In this document: piece after piece, positions 18,931 through 27,018 of the stretch
How positions within the stretch are numbered: the first letter of the stretch is position 1
How the letters are laid out: the number at the start of each line of letters is the position of its first letter
From: Pseudanabaena biceps
GTDB lineage: Bacteria > Cyanobacteriota > Cyanobacteriia > Pseudanabaenales > Pseudanabaenaceae
DNA length: 64,000 bases
Reading direction: 5' to 3'
Assembly (NCBI GenBank): GCA_013361095.1
Contig: JAATWA010000001.1
Span: 1,838,501 to 1,902,500 of the forward strand
Program-made: the position numbers and the translations under genes
The notes under the pieces: generated by a model
What the model saw: the letters and a program-made list of their open reading frames with translations, nothing else
What the model was told of the DNA's origin: nothing
Databases searched by the model: none

Positions 18931-19609
18931 CAAAACGATAGCCTTTACCATAAACCGTATTGATTAGAGATATAGGGCGATCGCGATCAATTTTGCGGCG
19001 TAATAATTTAATTTGAGCAGCGAGGGCATTGCTTGTCGGTGAGTCTTCGCCTTCTTTCCAGAGATGTTGGGAAATTTGTTCGTGACTGAGTAGTTGATTG
19101 GGATGGAGGATAAAATATTCGAGAAGTTGATATTCTCTTTCCGTAAGCGCAATTATGCTTTGCTCCCGACGCACAATTTGATTGTCACGGTCAAGTTCTA
19201 AGTCACCATAGGCTAATTTTATTGGTTCATTGATTACCTCGATCGCATTAGGTTTACGCCTTAGTAAAGCTCGGACTCTAGCTAGCAATTCACGCAACTC
19301 AAAAGGCTTCACTAAATAATCATCCGCTCCACTATCTAGCCCTTCGACCCGATCATCTAGCGTATCTTTAGCGGTGAGAATGAGAACTGGGGTGAGATCT
19401 CCCTTTTGTCGCATTTGCTGACAAATTTCTACGCCCGATTTCTCTGGCATCATCCAATCTAAAATCAGCAAGTCATACTCACCCGTTTGTGACAATTGCC
19501 AACCGCGATCGCCACTATTAGCACTATCAACTACATAGCCTTGATTGGTTAAGATTCTTCGGAGGGGTGCTGCAAGTTCTTCTTCGTCATCTACTAATAA
19601 GATTCGCAT
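18926..19609 (-). CDS. rppA: OmpR/PhoB-family response regulator, RppA-like
   Basis: A 227-residue regulator. The receiver domain (1-120) has the acidic pocket DDEEE, phospho-acceptor Asp in LLILDWMMP and the Lys of VKPF. The winged-helix DNA-binding domain (about 130-227) ends in INTVYGKGYRFG. The stretch AKDTLDDRVEGLDSGADDYL and the short insert-free layout resemble RppA, which tunes pigment and photosystem genes to redox state. No histidine kinase gene adjoins it, whereas rppA is often next to rppB, so the symbol is tentative. The stop lies within the palindrome shared with sodB. Confidence 0.7.
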   Translation of the reverse strand: MRILLVDDEEELAAPLRRILTNQGYVVDSANSGDRGWQLSQTGEYDLLILDWMMPEKSGVEICQQMRQKGDLTPVLILTAKDTLDDRVEGLDSGADDYLVKPFELRELLARVRALLRRKPNAIEVINEPIKLAYGDLELDRDNQIVRREQSIIALTEREYQLLEYFILHPNQLLSHEQISQHLWKEGEDSPTSNALAAQIKLLRRKIDRDRPISLINTVYGKGYRFG

Positions 19610-19946
19610 AAATTTCTATACATTTTGACTGTTTTCAGCCACAGTAGCTATGGTAGCGCTAAATAGAGCGATTCGCGCTTAATTCCGAACCCAGAATTTT
19701 TTTGAAAGTGTCGCCTTGCGACACTTTCAAAAAAATTCTGGATTGATTAGAAATTGCGATAAGTGATGATAAGTGGCGCAAAGCACAGCCTATCATCAGT
19801 ATTTAGCTTACAGTTTGTTGCGGCTTTGCGTAGTCCAAGAAAATTTTTGAAGGTCTGGCAAAGCCAGACCTTCAAAAATTTTCTTAGGTTTTAAGAAAGC
19901 AGAAAGCGTGGTAGTTATTAACTAGATGTCAAATTGTTGAACAGTT
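19610..19946. other. Palindrome-filled gap before galT
   Basis: No gene is seen in these 337 bases. A perfect palindrome at 19691-19741 (24-base arms, loop CTT) and the second copy of the 105-bp composite element at 19808-19914 occupy much of it. Confidence 0.7.
19808..19914. repeat. Composite palindromic element, copy 2
   Basis: The core 19837-19885 has 23-base arms, loop AAA and centre CTGGCAAAGCCAG. The outer left arm TACAGTTTGTTGCGGCTTTG and the right TTTTAAGAAAGC match the copy at 20998. Confidence 0.75.
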
Positions 19947-20942
19947 ATGTCACATCTTCGTCAAAATTTTATCACTAAAGATTGGGTGATTTTTGCTACT
20001 GAGAGAGCCAAACGTCCCCATGAGTTTGCTAGGTCGGTTGCCGATATACCGCCAGTTTTGCCTATGTACAAATCAACTTGCCCATTTTGTAAAGGTAATG
20101 AAAATCCATCGGAAGCAGAATACCTGAGGATTGAAGATGAGCATGGTTGGCGAGTGAGAATAATCCCTAACAAATATCCTGCGCTCTCTATCACAGGCGA
20201 TCGCATTCGGCATAGTGAAGGAATTCATCGCTCAATTACAGGAGTGGGATATCACGAAGTTCTCATTGAGCATCCAGACCATAATGCCACGATCGCACTA
20301 ATGGAAATCAAGGATATTATCCATATCCTCAATGCTTATCGTCAGCGTTATAACATAATTTACCTCGACAATCGTATTGAAAGTATCATCATCTTTAAGA
20401 ATCATGGCGAGAGTGCGGGGACATCTCTGGAGCATCCCCATTCTCAAATTACCGCTACGCCTGTCGTCCCTTCCCAAATTCGCCAACGTCTAATTGAAGC
20501 GACTAATTATTTTGATGATATGGGCGAATGTATATTCTGTGAAACCCTCAGAGATGAGCTAAATGCAAAAGAAAGGATTATTTTAGAAACAGAACATTTT
20601 GTTGCTTTCATTCCCTATGCGGCTCTTTCTCCATTCCATATGTGGGTTTTTCCGCGTCGCCATAGTTCTTGCTTTGGTGAAATTAATGATCTGGAGATAG
20701 CCGATCTTGCCTATACTCTCAAAACAGTCCTCTCTAAACTGTTTTATGGATTAAATAACCCTGCCTATAATTACACTATTCGCTCTATGACAACTGACGC
20801 AAGACATTCCCATTACTTCCATTGGTATTTAGCGATCGTGCCGAGAGTGTCGCAAGCCGCAGGTTTTGAGTTAGGAAGTGGGATGTATATTAATACAGCA
20901 ATGCCAGAAGATAGCGCTAAGTTCTTGAGAGAAATATCCTAA
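19947..20942 (+). CDS. galT: Galactose-1-phosphate uridylyltransferase-like (GalT/HIT superfamily)
   Basis: A 331-residue GalT-fold protein: N-terminal RQNFITKDWVIFATERAKRP, a CPFC pair and a second CIFC pair for zinc, and the nucleotidyl-transfer motif EHPHSQI, in which the second His of HPH would be uridylylated. The family exchanges UMP or AMP between sugar phosphates. Related plant proteins use ADP-glucose, so the sugar and base specificity cannot be read off here. Flanked by two copies of the same composite palindromic element (19808 and 20998). Confidence 0.85.
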   Translation: MSHLRQNFITKDWVIFATERAKRPHEFARSVADIPPVLPMYKSTCPFCKGNENPSEAEYLRIEDEHGWRVRIIPNKYPALSITGDRIRHSEGIHRSITGVGYHEVLIEHPDHNATIALMEIKDIIHILNAYRQRYNIIYLDNRIESIIIFKNHGESAGTSLEHPHSQITATPVVPSQIRQRLIEATNYFDDMGECIFCETLRDELNAKERIILETEHFVAFIPYAALSPFHMWVFPRRHSSCFGEINDLEIADLAYTLKTVLSKLFYGLNNPAYNYTIRSMTTDARHSHYFHWYLAIVPRVSQAAGFELGSGMYINTAMPEDSAKFLREIS

Positions 20943-20997
20943 CTGATTCCTAGGGATTCCATCTTTTCTTTGAATTCGATAAATAACTGAAAGTAGA

Positions 20998-21102
20998 TAC
21001 AGTCTGTTGCGGCTTTGTGTAGTCCAAGAAAGTTATTGAAAGGCTGGCAAAGCCAGCCTTTCAATAACTTTCTTGGGTTTTAAGAAAGCGCAAAGCGCTG
21101 TA
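20998..21102. repeat. Composite palindromic element, copy 3
   Basis: The best-preserved copy: it begins TACAG and ends CTGTA. The core 21024-21076 has perfect 25-base arms and loop AAA. The outer arms pair imperfectly over about 25 bases (GCGGCTTTGTG against AAAGCGCAAAGCGC). Confidence 0.8.
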
Positions 21103-21212
21103 TCATGAATATCCTGATTGATCTGTTGGGCTACTTCGAGATTATATGTATGTACTAATGAGAATTGCTGTTTGCCTGCGTGGTTCCTTCTGATACGAGT
21201 GGAAGGTGGGCT

Positions 21213-22043
21213 TTAAAGTCTCGGAGGTACGGCATCGTTTATCTCTGTTGGTCGTGGCTTTGTCATGTTATGAAGCGTGACGGGATTTGGAGAAAATCCG
21301 ATGAGGCGATATTTTTTGGTGTAAATGGGAGCTATCTCTGGTGCTTCTACCCATTCATTTGTAGCCATAAACTCCTGAGAAGAACTGCCACTTAAACCTG
21401 TGCCAACCGCAGTAGAACGACTTGCTCCAGCACTTTCTTTTGCATCTTTTTCGATTGATGGCGATGAAGCAGGAGCATCATTTCGAGCCTTGGGTACTGA
21501 CTCTAAAGCGATCGCAGCCCGACGTTTGAGGGGGACAAATTTTACTTCAATTAAACCTAGAGATGGATTATTAACTCCACCATTTTGATCTAGCCCCGGA
21601 TTACCTTCTTCTAAAACGATAAATTGTTTAGCGATCACATAGGGTCTTTCTAGGGTGACAGAGCGATCGCAGATCAAGCCATCAATAATAGGGACTCCAT
21701 CGATTTTTACACTCACCGCACTGGTATAACTAGGCGAGTTAATTTCAATCTTGTAGGTTTCTCGAATGCCAACATTGATGTAGCCCCTAGAGTCAGCTTG
21801 ACGAATATTTCCATTCTGATTAATGGCGATCGATACAGGGGAATTTTGAGGAGTATAAGTTCTTGAAGGCACTGAGGCGAGGGTGGATGTAGGTGCGGCG
21901 TTTATATTATTTGCGATCTGCCCATCGGAGATGGTCGGAGAAGTGGTTGGTGAGCTATTCCCACGCGCATAACCTGCAATAAAAACACCGCCAACTACTA
22001 CAGAACAAATTGCCAATACTCGCAAAGCTGATGAGGTAAACAT
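21213..22043 (-). CDS. Hypothetical membrane-anchored or secreted protein
   Basis: A 276-residue protein with an N-terminal hydrophobic segment (ALRVLAICSVVVGGVFIAGYA), a Ser/Thr/Pro-rich linker and a beta-rich middle (IRQADSRGYINVGIRETYKIE, ICDRSVTLERPYVIAKQFIVL). Another low-complexity region and a basic tail follow. I do not recognise the fold. The codon use matches its neighbours, so it is probably a real gene. The segment KIDGVPIIDGLICDRSV suggests an extracytoplasmic domain with a single Cys. Confidence 0.55.
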   Translation of the reverse strand: MFTSSALRVLAICSVVVGGVFIAGYARGNSSPTTSPTISDGQIANNINAAPTSTLASVPSRTYTPQNSPVSIAINQNGNIRQADSRGYINVGIRETYKIEINSPSYTSAVSVKIDGVPIIDGLICDRSVTLERPYVIAKQFIVLEEGNPGLDQNGGVNNPSLGLIEVKFVPLKRRAAIALESVPKARNDAPASSPSIEKDAKESAGASRSTAVGTGLSGSSSQEFMATNEWVEAPEIAPIYTKKYRLIGFSPNPVTLHNMTKPRPTEINDAVPPRL

Positions 22044-22150
22044 AGGAAGAGCCTCAGATTTCGGTTGCTTTTAATTTACGCTAAATATCCTCAAGATTTT
22101 TTGTGGTTACATAATTAGTAACGAGATGTAAGTAAAGCGCTTTGCGCTTT

Positions 22151-22211
22151 CATAGAACCCAAGAATTGGCTGGCGACGCTCCGCGCCGCCAGCCAATTCT
22201 TGGGTTCTATG
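22151..22211. repeat. Palindrome with AACCCAAGAATTGG arms before sulP
   Basis: About 29-base arms with one mismatch around GACGCTCC; preceded by AAAGCGCTTTGCGCTTT, the outer motif of the composite elements. Nearly identical arms are found at 28741. Confidence 0.8.
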
Positions 22212-22259
22212 ACCTAGGACACTTGGCGATCGCTATACAACCACTAAAAATGAGTTCCC

Positions 22260-23993
22260 ATGACCGATTTCCCTCCACTGCCATCTCTTCCTGCTTGGTC
22301 ATGGATACAGAAGTATCAAGCTCAATATTTAGTTGGTGACATTACCGCAGGAATTGTAGTTACGAGTCTGCTGATTCCTCAGAGTATGGCGTATGCAATG
22401 CTCGCAGGATTACCGCCACAGGTGGGACTCTATGCCAGTATTGTCCCTGCGATCGCCTATCCATTATTTGGGACTAGCAAAGTTCTGGCGGTGGGGCCAG
22501 TGGCGGTGAGTTCGCTAATGGTTGCCTCGGCGATCACGAAGTTAGCACCTCAAGGAACTGAGGAGTATGTAAATTTAGCCTTGACGATCGCTTTTCTAGT
22601 CGGGGCGATCGCGGTGGTGATGGGGATATTGCGACTGGGCTTTTTGATAAACTTTCTCAGTCGTTCGGTGATTTCGGGCTTCATCAGTGGCGCATTGATC
22701 ATCGTGATTGTGAGCCAACTTGATCATCTGCTAGGGCTGGGAGTCCCAGCGACAGGTTCCTTTATCGAAACCTTGGTCAAGACTCTAAGTTTGATGACGC
22801 ATATCAATCTCACCACTAGCGTTCTGGGACTTAGCAGCGTCGCTATTCTGCTCTATTTCAATCAGCCGCTCGTTGATCAGTTAAAGCGTCTTGGCTGGAG
22901 TGAAGCTCAGATTTTACCGATTTCCAAAGGTTCGCCTTTACTAGTAGTAATTTTGGGAACCTTGATCACCTTTGGGTTTCGGCTTGATCAAACCGAAGGA
23001 GTCGAGATTGTGGGAGCTATTCCTGCGGGACTGTCAGGTTTGACCATGCCTATATTTGACCAAGAAATTTGGCAAACTTTACTGGCGGCGGCTTTAGCGA
23101 TCGCTCTCGTTGGTTATATGGAAGGGTTTGCGGGAGGACAAGCGATCGCCACCAAGAGGGGTGAAGAAATTGATCCTAATCAAGAATTGATTGCCTTTGG
23201 CATCGCCAATATTAGCGCTGCTTTTTCGGGAGGATATCCTGTCACAGGGGCGGTGAGCCGCTCTATGGTTAGTTTTTCGGCGGGGGGAAATACGGGATTA
23301 GCCTCAATTATTACAGCCGTATTTACGATTGTGACGGTGATGTTTCTCACTTCATGGTTTTACTTTTTGCCACAGACTTGCCTCGCCGCTATCATCATTA
23401 TTGCTGTCTATAAATTGATCGATTTCCCCACCTTAAAGCGGATGTGGAACTATGACAAAGCCGACGCGATCGCTTGGCTCTGCACCTTTGCCGCAGTTCT
23501 GTTATGGGACGTGCAAGCAGGAATTATCTTTGGTGCGATTATCGCGATTGCCTTGCACCTCTATCGCACCAGTCAGCCTCATATTGCGATCGTTGGACGC
23601 TTAGATGATTCTGCCAATTTCCGCGATATTTTGCACTATGAGGTCAAAACTAGCCCTCAAGTTTTAGCTATGCGTATCGATGAGAACCTTTACTTTGCCA
23701 ATGCTAAATATATAGAAAGCTTCATCAATCAAGCAATTAGCGATCGCCCAAATGATCAGCCAGAGGTGACTTCTATTTTGCTAGTATGCAGCGCGATTAA
23801 TTTCATTGATACTAGCTCCCTAGAAATGCTTGAAAGTCTTATTTCTGCTTTCAAATCCCTAAATATTAACTTCTATTTCTCTGAGGTAAAAAGTCCTGTA
23901 ATGGACAAGTTGGAGCAGATTGGTTTTGTGAATGTAGTTGGGCGCGATCGCTTCTTTTTCTCCACCGACATCGCCATGCGCGAGCTAAGCTAA
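22260..23993 (+). CDS. SulP-family anion transporter with STAS domain
   Basis: A 577-residue SLC26/SulP transporter. It carries the family signature PQSMAYAMLAGLPPQVGLY (about 42-60), some 12-14 membrane segments with AVGPVAVSS and GGYPVTGAVSRS, and a C-terminal cytoplasmic STAS domain (about 455-570, FIDTSSLEMLESL). Members carry sulfate, bicarbonate or other anions; cyanobacterial BicA is one branch. The sequence alone does not settle the substrate. The downstream ChpX gene belongs to CO2 uptake, which makes bicarbonate worth testing but does not prove it. Confidence 0.9.
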   Translation: MTDFPPLPSLPAWSWIQKYQAQYLVGDITAGIVVTSLLIPQSMAYAMLAGLPPQVGLYASIVPAIAYPLFGTSKVLAVGPVAVSSLMVASAITKLAPQGTEEYVNLALTIAFLVGAIAVVMGILRLGFLINFLSRSVISGFISGALIIVIVSQLDHLLGLGVPATGSFIETLVKTLSLMTHINLTTSVLGLSSVAILLYFNQPLVDQLKRLGWSEAQILPISKGSPLLVVILGTLITFGFRLDQTEGVEIVGAIPAGLSGLTMPIFDQEIWQTLLAAALAIALVGYMEGFAGGQAIATKRGEEIDPNQELIAFGIANISAAFSGGYPVTGAVSRSMVSFSAGGNTGLASIITAVFTIVTVMFLTSWFYFLPQTCLAAIIIIAVYKLIDFPTLKRMWNYDKADAIAWLCTFAAVLLWDVQAGIIFGAIIAIALHLYRTSQPHIAIVGRLDDSANFRDILHYEVKTSPQVLAMRIDENLYFANAKYIESFINQAISDRPNDQPEVTSILLVCSAINFIDTSSLEMLESLISAFKSLNINFYFSEVKSPVMDKLEQIGFVNVVGRDRFFFSTDIAMRELS

Positions 23994-23998
23994 ACACT

Positions 23999-24031
23999 AG
24001 CTAAATTGCCCGCGTAGCGGGCAATTTAGCT
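23999..24031. terminator. Palindrome between sulP and chpX
   Basis: AGCTAAATTGCCCGC-gta-complement, perfect 15-base arms, between two convergent genes. Confidence 0.8.
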
Positions 24032-24037
24032 AAGCAA

Positions 24038-25168
24038 CTACTGAAGCGTGTACAAACGCGATTGCGAAAGTCTGTCTAACCAAGGAGCTAAAAACTTGTC
24101 ATTGGCTTGCTGTTCTTGAGGATCTGAAGTCTCAAAAGGATAGGGAGCCAGACCGCGCAAAGCACCAGTAGTTACACAAAACATTGACTTTTGGAAGGAT
24201 AGACAAATCTTAACCAATAAATCCTCTTCACCTCTCGATGTTTGGAGATAGAAGTTATGGAGATATTCAGGTAAGAAGTGACGCATATCTTGCATCAACA
24301 GAGTAGGTGGAATTCCTGCACCGCCTACGGGCAGGGGATCGGCATAGAGAACTCCATAATTAAATTGAGAGATATCTTGGGAAATTTGATGAGCTTGGGC
24401 GTTATAGGAAACAGTGCCACGAAATGGGAAGGAACGGAAAAAGATAGCCTCAACATATGGAACAGCCGTATCCATTAAGAAACTTAAATTAGCTGATGCA
24501 GGAACAATCTCATAATCTTGACCTGCGATCGCAACTTTGTAGGTATAAGGCACAGCCGCCGCCGCAACTAGACCATCCTGCACATGTTGCACCACATCAG
24601 GAATGCTTTTGATTTCTCCGCGCTCATAGCGATCGCTAAGTATTAAAAACATCGGTGACATAAATGACCAGAAATAGCCGAGAGCGCTGTAATAGGTCAT
24701 TAATCGCACCTGTTCCAAAAGGAAATCAGGAAATAGATTATTCATCGTTGACATTAAAGGATTGCCCTTTACCTTGGCAGCGATCGCTAGTTGAGCGCGT
24801 TGTTTAAAATCCTCTGTATCCAAATAAGCATCTAACCCGCCGCCGCCATGCCAAAACATTGACTTCATGCAGTATTCGGCAAATTCAAAATTAATGCGAT
24901 CGTGCCATAGGTGTTTGCCTAATTTACCGAGGGAAAACTTGTTGTTAAAAAATTTAAAAAATGGCAGAATTACTAAAAATTGATGCTCTGAAATAAAAGT
25001 AAGATTTCGATAGTATTCACCTAATATCACTCCATAGCTTTTGAGAATTCCTACAACCTCAATTAAATTGTCGTCAGAGTCAGGTAACAGTGCGCCGCCC
25101 TGTTCTAAACGCTTTTTGACCGCCTCAAGCTCAGGGGCGATCGCTTTATTCGGCAACAAAGTACTCAT
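24038..25168 (-). CDS. chpX: CO2 hydration protein, ChpX/CupB type
   Basis: A 376-residue protein of the CO2-hydration (ChpX/ChpY, CupA/CupB) family. Recognisable blocks are FFNNKFSLGKLGKHLWHDRI, EFAEYCMKSMFWHGGGGLDA and RGLAPYPFE. These proteins dock on a specialised NDH-1 complex at the thylakoid and turn CO2 into bicarbonate. The short length, and standing apart from ndhD/ndhF, fit the constitutive ChpX (CupB) type better than CupA, but the choice is an inference. It is followed upstream on the same strand by a flavin reductase and a tiny membrane protein. Confidence 0.8.
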   Translation of the reverse strand: MSTLLPNKAIAPELEAVKKRLEQGGALLPDSDDNLIEVVGILKSYGVILGEYYRNLTFISEHQFLVILPFFKFFNNKFSLGKLGKHLWHDRINFEFAEYCMKSMFWHGGGGLDAYLDTEDFKQRAQLAIAAKVKGNPLMSTMNNLFPDFLLEQVRLMTYYSALGYFWSFMSPMFLILSDRYERGEIKSIPDVVQHVQDGLVAAAAVPYTYKVAIAGQDYEIVPASANLSFLMDTAVPYVEAIFFRSFPFRGTVSYNAQAHQISQDISQFNYGVLYADPLPVGGAGIPPTLLMQDMRHFLPEYLHNFYLQTSRGEEDLLVKICLSFQKSMFCVTTGALRGLAPYPFETSDPQEQQANDKFLAPWLDRLSQSRLYTLQ

Positions 25169-25262
25169 AGTTTAAAATCTATTATTAATAAATAAATCCA
25201 TTGTATCAATCTATAGTTTTTTATACTTAGTGACTTTTAGCTGTCGCCAAATGTTAAGACGA

Positions 25263-25317
25263 AAAACCCAAGAACTGATTGGCGGCGCTCTGCGCCGCCA
25301 ATCAGTTCTTGGGTTTT
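25263..25317. repeat. Palindrome with AAAACCCAAGAACTG arms
   Basis: Perfect 26-base arms, loop TCT, between two genes on the minus strand. Core GGCGGCGC as in many others. Confidence 0.85.
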
Positions 25318-25348
25318 ACTTTTAATAAAAACTAAAAGTGTTGTAAAC

Positions 25349-25834
25349 CTAATATTTAAAGCCGTTTTTGCGTATATGGATTGCAGGTTCAACATCATTC
25401 AAACGCGCACCATTGTTGATCGTTGCCAAAATGACTAAGTGATCACCAGCATCAAGACTACTGGTAACCGTCGCATCCAGATAGGCGATCGCGTCAGCCA
25501 AATAAAACTGACCGCTAGGGGCGGTTCCCGTTGCTACACCTTCAAAGGGATCAACATCAGGCGCAAAGCTTTTAGCAAATTGCCCAATAATTTTGCCATC
25601 ACCCTTAGCCGCCACATTAATCACCACAGGACTACCGACAGTCATAAATGCTTCAAGGGGACGACCTTTACCTACCACAAAAGTAACTGAAGGTGGCTCA
25701 AACCCTGCCTGTTGTACCCATGAAGCAAGCATGGTGGCAGATTTACCATTTTGTTGAGAGGTAACGATAAAGAGTCCACTAGGAATAGCGCCAAGGGCGG
25801 CTCCGAGTTGTTCATCTTGTTGAATATTAGTCAT
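25349..25834 (-). CDS. Flavin reductase-like domain protein
   Basis: A 161-residue FMN-binding split-barrel protein: LGAIPSGLFIVTSQQNGKSATMLASW (cited in part) and SPVVINVAAKGDGKIIGQFAKSF. It closely resembles the C-terminal flavin reductase module fused to cyanobacterial flavodiiron proteins, here as a free protein. It probably transfers electrons from NAD(P)H to flavin; the partner is unknown. It lies upstream of chpX on the same strand but with a palindrome between them. Confidence 0.85.
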   Translation of the reverse strand: MTNIQQDEQLGAALGAIPSGLFIVTSQQNGKSATMLASWVQQAGFEPPSVTFVVGKGRPLEAFMTVGSPVVINVAAKGDGKIIGQFAKSFAPDVDPFEGVATGTAPSGQFYLADAIAYLDATVTSSLDAGDHLVILATINNGARLNDVEPAIHIRKNGFKY

Positions 25835-25884
25835 TAAAATTATTAGCCTAATTAAAGCTAGTTAAAAGTTTGTCTAACTTATCC

Positions 25885-25975
25885 TACAAACAAAAAGCGA
25901 CGCAATGCGTCGCTTTTTTGTTTGTAAGCAGCAATTCTCATTATAAAAATTGGTTTCATAATGAGAATTGCTGGT
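25885..25975. repeat. Two adjacent palindromes upstream of the flavin reductase gene
   Basis: ACAAACAAAAAAGCGACGC-aat-complement at about 25885-25925. Then AGCAATTCTCATTAT...ATAATGAGAATTGCT at about 25928-25974, whose left block also occurs at 17346. Confidence 0.75.
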
Positions 25976-26008
25976 TTGTAAGTGCCTTGATATAATAAAA
26001 ACCCTAAC

Positions 26009-26062
26009 TTAAAGAGGTTGATTTGCTTGTAAAGCAGACAAATCAACCTCTTGGGATTTTCT
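26009..26062 (-). terminator. Terminator of the 44-residue membrane protein gene
   Basis: AAGAGGTTGATTTG / CAAATCAACCTCTT with loop CTTGTAAAGCAGA. It sits directly after the small ORF on the minus strand. Confidence 0.65.
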
Positions 26063-26069
26063 AATTTTT

Positions 26070-26204
26070 TTAGAGATAGGCTGTTTGAAAACCCCACCAA
26101 ATCAAAAATCCAATCGAACTTAAAACAACAATGCTGGAAAGCACAATTGACAAGGGGCTATCGGCATTTTCAAACTTCATGATGCCGCGATTAAAGTCTG
26201 TCAT
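26070..26204 (-). CDS. 44-residue single-TM membrane protein
   Basis: A short ORF read directly from the bases: ATG at 26204, stop TAA at 26070. The N-terminus MTDFNRGIMKFENADSPLS is polar, followed by one hydrophobic helix (IVLSSIVVLSSIGFLIWWGF) and a short TAYL tail. The size and the single helix ending in WWG resemble the tiny accessory subunits of cyanobacterial thylakoid complexes (for example NDH-1 NdhP/NdhQ or photosystem subunits). I cannot name it with confidence. Its own terminator hairpin and an AT-rich upstream region support a real gene. Confidence 0.65.
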   Translation of the reverse strand: MTDFNRGIMKFENADSPLSIVLSSIVVLSSIGFLIWWGFQTAYL

Positions 26205-26414
26205 GTGAGCAAAACCTAATTAGATAGTTTTAAATTACTTAAGTAGCTAGTTGCCATTAAATATAAAACCCTAAAAGCTACAGCTTTTAAATTTGTTCTT
26301 TAATTATGCCTAGCTGCTTAAACCAAACATTTCATTTATATCTCAACTATCATGACAATGGATGAGAAGTAATTAAATTTCTGGGAAGAGGCGTTTTAGG
26401 ATAGTAAATAACCT

Positions 26415-26822
26415 ATGACAGAATGGTTGCGAATTTTTTGGTTGCCGTCAAAGACTGTATCAGAATTAAAAGAATTACCTCGAAATGCTGGGATATATTA
26501 CGTTACAGCTCTATGGATTGTGCTGTATGTCGGCAAAACCAAAAATCTTCGTGATCGCTGGAAAAGTAGTCACCATCGCTATGAGCAGTTCAAACTACTA
26601 AGACCATTTGGAAGATTGCATTACAGGGTTTTACCAAGCGATCGCATTAGCGCCTATGAGAAATTAGAAATTTCCCGCTTGCAGCCTGCATGGAACTACA
26701 CCAACAGAGCCACATTTTGGAGTTTGTTCTGTCTATTTGTGTTGGTATGGGGACGTGCAGTTTTTTATCTGACAATTTTCTTGTTGGTTGTAGCGGTCTT
26801 GATTTACATGATCGCCAATTAA
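26415..26822 (+). CDS. GIY-YIG nuclease-domain protein with C-terminal membrane helices
   Basis: A 135-residue protein. The GIY-YIG fold covers residues about 24-92: AGIYYV, VLYVGKTKNLRDRW with the conserved Arg, and YEKLEISRLQPAWN with the metal-binding Glu. Hydrophobic residues about 99-133 (two TM segments, FWSLFCLFVLVWG and FYLTIFLLVVAVLIYMI) form a tail. GIY-YIG enzymes cut DNA (homing endonucleases, UvrC). The key residues seem to be kept, but a membrane-anchored version is unusual. The role is unknown; host-defence or DNA-uptake roles are guesses. Confidence 0.8.
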   Translation: MTEWLRIFWLPSKTVSELKELPRNAGIYYVTALWIVLYVGKTKNLRDRWKSSHHRYEQFKLLRPFGRLHYRVLPSDRISAYEKLEISRLQPAWNYTNRATFWSLFCLFVLVWGRAVFYLTIFLLVVAVLIYMIAN

Positions 26823-26880
26823 GTTTACCCCTCTCAACCACCAGCAAAAAAGCATTACTTCAGCTTGTGGCGATGGCACA

Positions 26881-26919
26881 ATAATCGAGGGGCGGCGCGA
26901 AGCACCGCCCCTCGATTAT
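26881..26919. terminator. Palindrome after the GIY-YIG gene
   Basis: ATAATCGAGGGGCGG / CCGCCCCTCGATTAT with a loop CGCGAAGCA, 60 bases after the stop. Confidence 0.75.
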
Positions 26920-27018
26920 CTGGTTTAAAGCATGAGGCAACATCAAAACGCAAAGATTCGGGTTAAGATGTAAAGGTTTGTTACAAGTTTTTAACACTAT
27001 CTTTAGACCTAGTGAATT

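Noticed and set aside
23161..23993. Assignment of the SulP protein as BicA
   Set aside because: Family membership is clear, but no sequence feature here separates bicarbonate from sulfate transport.
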